NCBI RefSeq assembly: GCF_014196835.1
Contig: NZ_JACIEK010000014.1
Location: forward strand, 25,403-89,402
DNA from: Aureimonas pseudogalii
GTDB taxonomy: Bacteria > Pseudomonadota > Alphaproteobacteria > Rhizobiales > Rhizobiaceae
Direction: 5' to 3'
Length of the DNA: 64,000 nucleotides
Positions within the stretch are counted from its first letter, which is position 1. Each line of letters begins with the position of its first letter. A model generated the notes under the pieces. The model had not been told where the DNA came from and did no database searches. It was given only the letters and a program-made list of their open reading frames with translations. Of the stretch, positions 62,679 through 64,000 are shown in pieces. A program made the translations under genes and the position numbers.

Positions 62679-63045
62679 TCAGCTCGGGGCAGCGTCGCTC
62701 GCTTCCCGGTCTGCCGCGTCCACGATCGACGCCGTCTCGACCACCGTGGCGAAATCAGCTTCGAGATGGGCCATCGTCACCTCGAAGATCACGCGAGCCG
62801 AAAAGTCCGCCTCCGGCAGATCGAAGCCGATGACGGCGTCCCGGACGACCGTCATCGCAAACCCGAGATCGGCACCTGCGCGCACCGTCGAATTGACGCA
62901 GAACCCGGCGACGGCGCCGGTGACGATCAGAACAGCCGAGCGCCTTGTGCGGATGAACCGTCTTGTCATGCTCGAACTCGATTGCCAGCGTGTCGATGAC
63001 GGTTCGATCGCCTGGGCGAGACGAGGGTCGTGTCCCGCGAGGTGG
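62679..63045 (-). pseudogene. Isochorismatase-family hydrolase, truncated remnant
   Basis: The last ~90 residues of an isochorismatase-type cysteine hydrolase are clear: VLIVTGAVAGFCVNSTVRAG (with the active-site Cys), VVRDAVIGFDLPEADFSARV and EVTMAHLEADFATVV. Further upstream, LAGHDPRLAQAIEP is recognisable in the same frame, but the piece between reads better in another frame (TVIDTLAIEFEHDKTVHPHK), suggesting a small indel or deletion near 62955-63005. Homology stops at about 63045, where IS sequence begins, so the N-terminal half including the catalytic Asp is gone. Confidence 0.7.
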
Positions 63046-63908
63046 TGTAGGAAGCGGCTCCCCTGAGGTGGCCATCGCCAATCTTCGGTAGGGTTCGGAC
63101 TGCGAACCTGAACCTGGAGCCGAAGATGGCGATGACCGATGCGAAGAAGACGCTTCTGAAGCTGATCGAGCAAGAGGCGGACGTCGATCTTGTCCGCGAG
63201 ATGCTGGCCTTTGCGGCCGACCGGATGATGGAACTGGAGATCGAGGTGCGAACGGGCGCGAACCCGGGCGTTCGCATGCCGGAGCGGACCAACCACCGCA
63301 ACGGCCACCGCGAGCGGGCATGGGACACGCGGGCCGGTCGGATCGAACTGGCGATCCCGTAGCTGAGGAAAGGGTCCTACTTCCCGAGCTTCCTGGAACC
63401 GCGGCGCATGCCCGAGAAGGCCTTGGCGGCGGTGATCCCAGCCAAATGCGAGCATTTGGCAGAGAAGCCTACGTTCACGGCGTCTCGACGCGGTCGGTGG
63501 ACGATTTGGTCAAGGCGATGGGTGCCGGCGGGGTCTCCAAGAGCGAGGTGAGCCGCTTGGCCGGCGAGATCGACGAGCGCGTGAACGCGTGAACGCGTTC
63601 CTCTCCTGGCCGATCGAAGGCGAATGGCCCTATCTCTGGATCGACGCCACCTACCTGAAGGAGCGAGACGGTGGGCGCATCGTCTCCACCGCCACCATAG
63701 TCGCCGTCGGCGTCAACACGGACGGACGGCGCGAGGTGCTGGGCGTCGCGACCGGCCCATCGGAGGCGGAGGTCTTCTGGAAGGGCTTCCTGCGCTCGCT
63801 GGCAGACCGGGGCCTGCGCGGTGTGAAGCTCGTCGTCGCGGACGATCACAAGGGTCTGCGAGCGGCAGCGGCCAAGGTTTTCGCCGCCCCCATCAGCGCT
63901 GCCGCGTG
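63039..63908 (+). mobile_element. Degenerate IS256-family insertion sequence
   Basis: Remains of an IS256-type element. The transposase is recognisable from 63126 to 63908 in four reading frames. MAMTDAKKTLLKLIEQEADV...DRMMELEIEVRTGA runs until a TAG at 63360-63362 and continues in the same frame as LRKGSYFPSFLEPRRMPEKA. GVSTRSVDDLVKAMGAGGVS follows in a second frame, NAFLSWPIEGEWPYLWIDATYLKERDGG in a third, and HQRCRV in a fourth. Frameshifts come from an insertion with a hairpin (63442-63459), an 8-bp tandem duplication (63581-63596) and a base loss near 63890. The left end is estimated from where isochorismatase homology stops; the right part is missing. Confidence 0.85.
63126..63908 (+). 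pseudogene. IS256-family transposase, multiply broken
   Basis: Would-be mutator-type (DDE) transposase of about 400 residues; roughly the first 260 survive. The first catalytic Asp is in LWIDATYLK and the second lies in VVADDHKGLRAAAA. One nonsense codon and three frame changes make a functional product impossible. Sequence after CGCGTG at 63908 no longer matches the family, where HWMRNAL would be expected. Confidence 0.88.
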
Positions 63909-64000
63909 GGGCTGTTGAAGAAGTCGGCGTTTGAAGCGTCGCGGGGGGCGAAAGGAAGGCCTTCCCGGTGCGAGCTCGGCGGCGCCTTTTACCAAACACG
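63909..64000. other. Unidentified sequence after transposase break
   Basis: The 92 bases after the transposase truncation begin GGGCTGTTGAAGAAGTCGG. This resembles the terminal repeats of several other IS families (GGGCTGTTGAAAAAGTC-like), suggesting the end of a second element running out of the window. No gene can be assigned. Confidence 0.35.

Overview
This window comes from a strongly GC-rich, densely coding alphaproteobacterial chromosome. The rpmI-rplT-pheS order, dapB-gpmA, infA-maf-yacG, an HWE-family kinase, a DUF3563 protein and a bacterial transglutaminase-like protease all fit Hyphomicrobiales (Rhizobiales). An Aurantimonadaceae-type genome is my best guess, at low confidence. No rRNA, tRNA or CRISPR array was found. 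Most of the window is ordinary chromosome; only the last ~1.3 kb looks mobile and degraded.

Layout. 1-7.7 kb: end of an SDR oxidoreductase, then on the minus strand an ABC exporter-dapB-gpmA run, glucokinase, MepA endopeptidase and a Gfo/Idh oxidoreductase. 7.8-14.6 kb: translation genes on the minus strand (infC, rpmI, rplT, pheS, pheT). infC starts at ATT, and a glycosyltransferase and a small membrane protein lie between pheS and pheT. 14.8-19.6 kb: a hydrolase, a transglutaminase-like protease, infA-maf-yacG, and murA with a duplicated terminator behind it. 19.7-21.7 kb: a fasciclin protein beside an ECF sigma / anti-sigma pair, resembling the mycobacterial SigK-RskA-MPT70/83 arrangement. 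22-30.5 kb: small proteins, a MarR-controlled EmrAB-like pump, an HWE histidine kinase and a PAS-LuxR regulator. 30.5-37 kb: ffh, rpsP, rimM and trmD, with a GGDEF cyclase and a small monooxygenase inserted among them. 37-43.4 kb: a TetR-controlled RND efflux pair. 43.4-47 kb: small genes and a LysR-controlled dioxygenase/hydrolase pair resembling quinone detoxification (Mhq) genes.

47-57.7 kb is the most coherent metabolic system: two divergent operons for amino-sugar use. The minus-strand operon encodes a BadF-type kinase, GntR/UTRA regulator, SIS-domain deaminase-like enzyme and NagA. The plus-strand operon encodes a MurQ-type etherase, a complete CUT1 ABC importer and a Gfo/Idh oxidoreductase. 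Together they predict uptake of N-acetylglucosamine and/or N-acetylmuramic acid, phosphorylation, lactyl-ether cleavage, deacetylation and deamination to fructose-6-phosphate.

57.7-62.3 kb: a gamma-carbonic-anhydrase-like protein, RsgA, a small unknown protein and an OmpR-type two-component system. 62.7-64 kb: an isochorismatase-family gene cut by an IS256-family element that itself carries at least four lesions and appears to be interrupted by other sequence at 63.9 kb.
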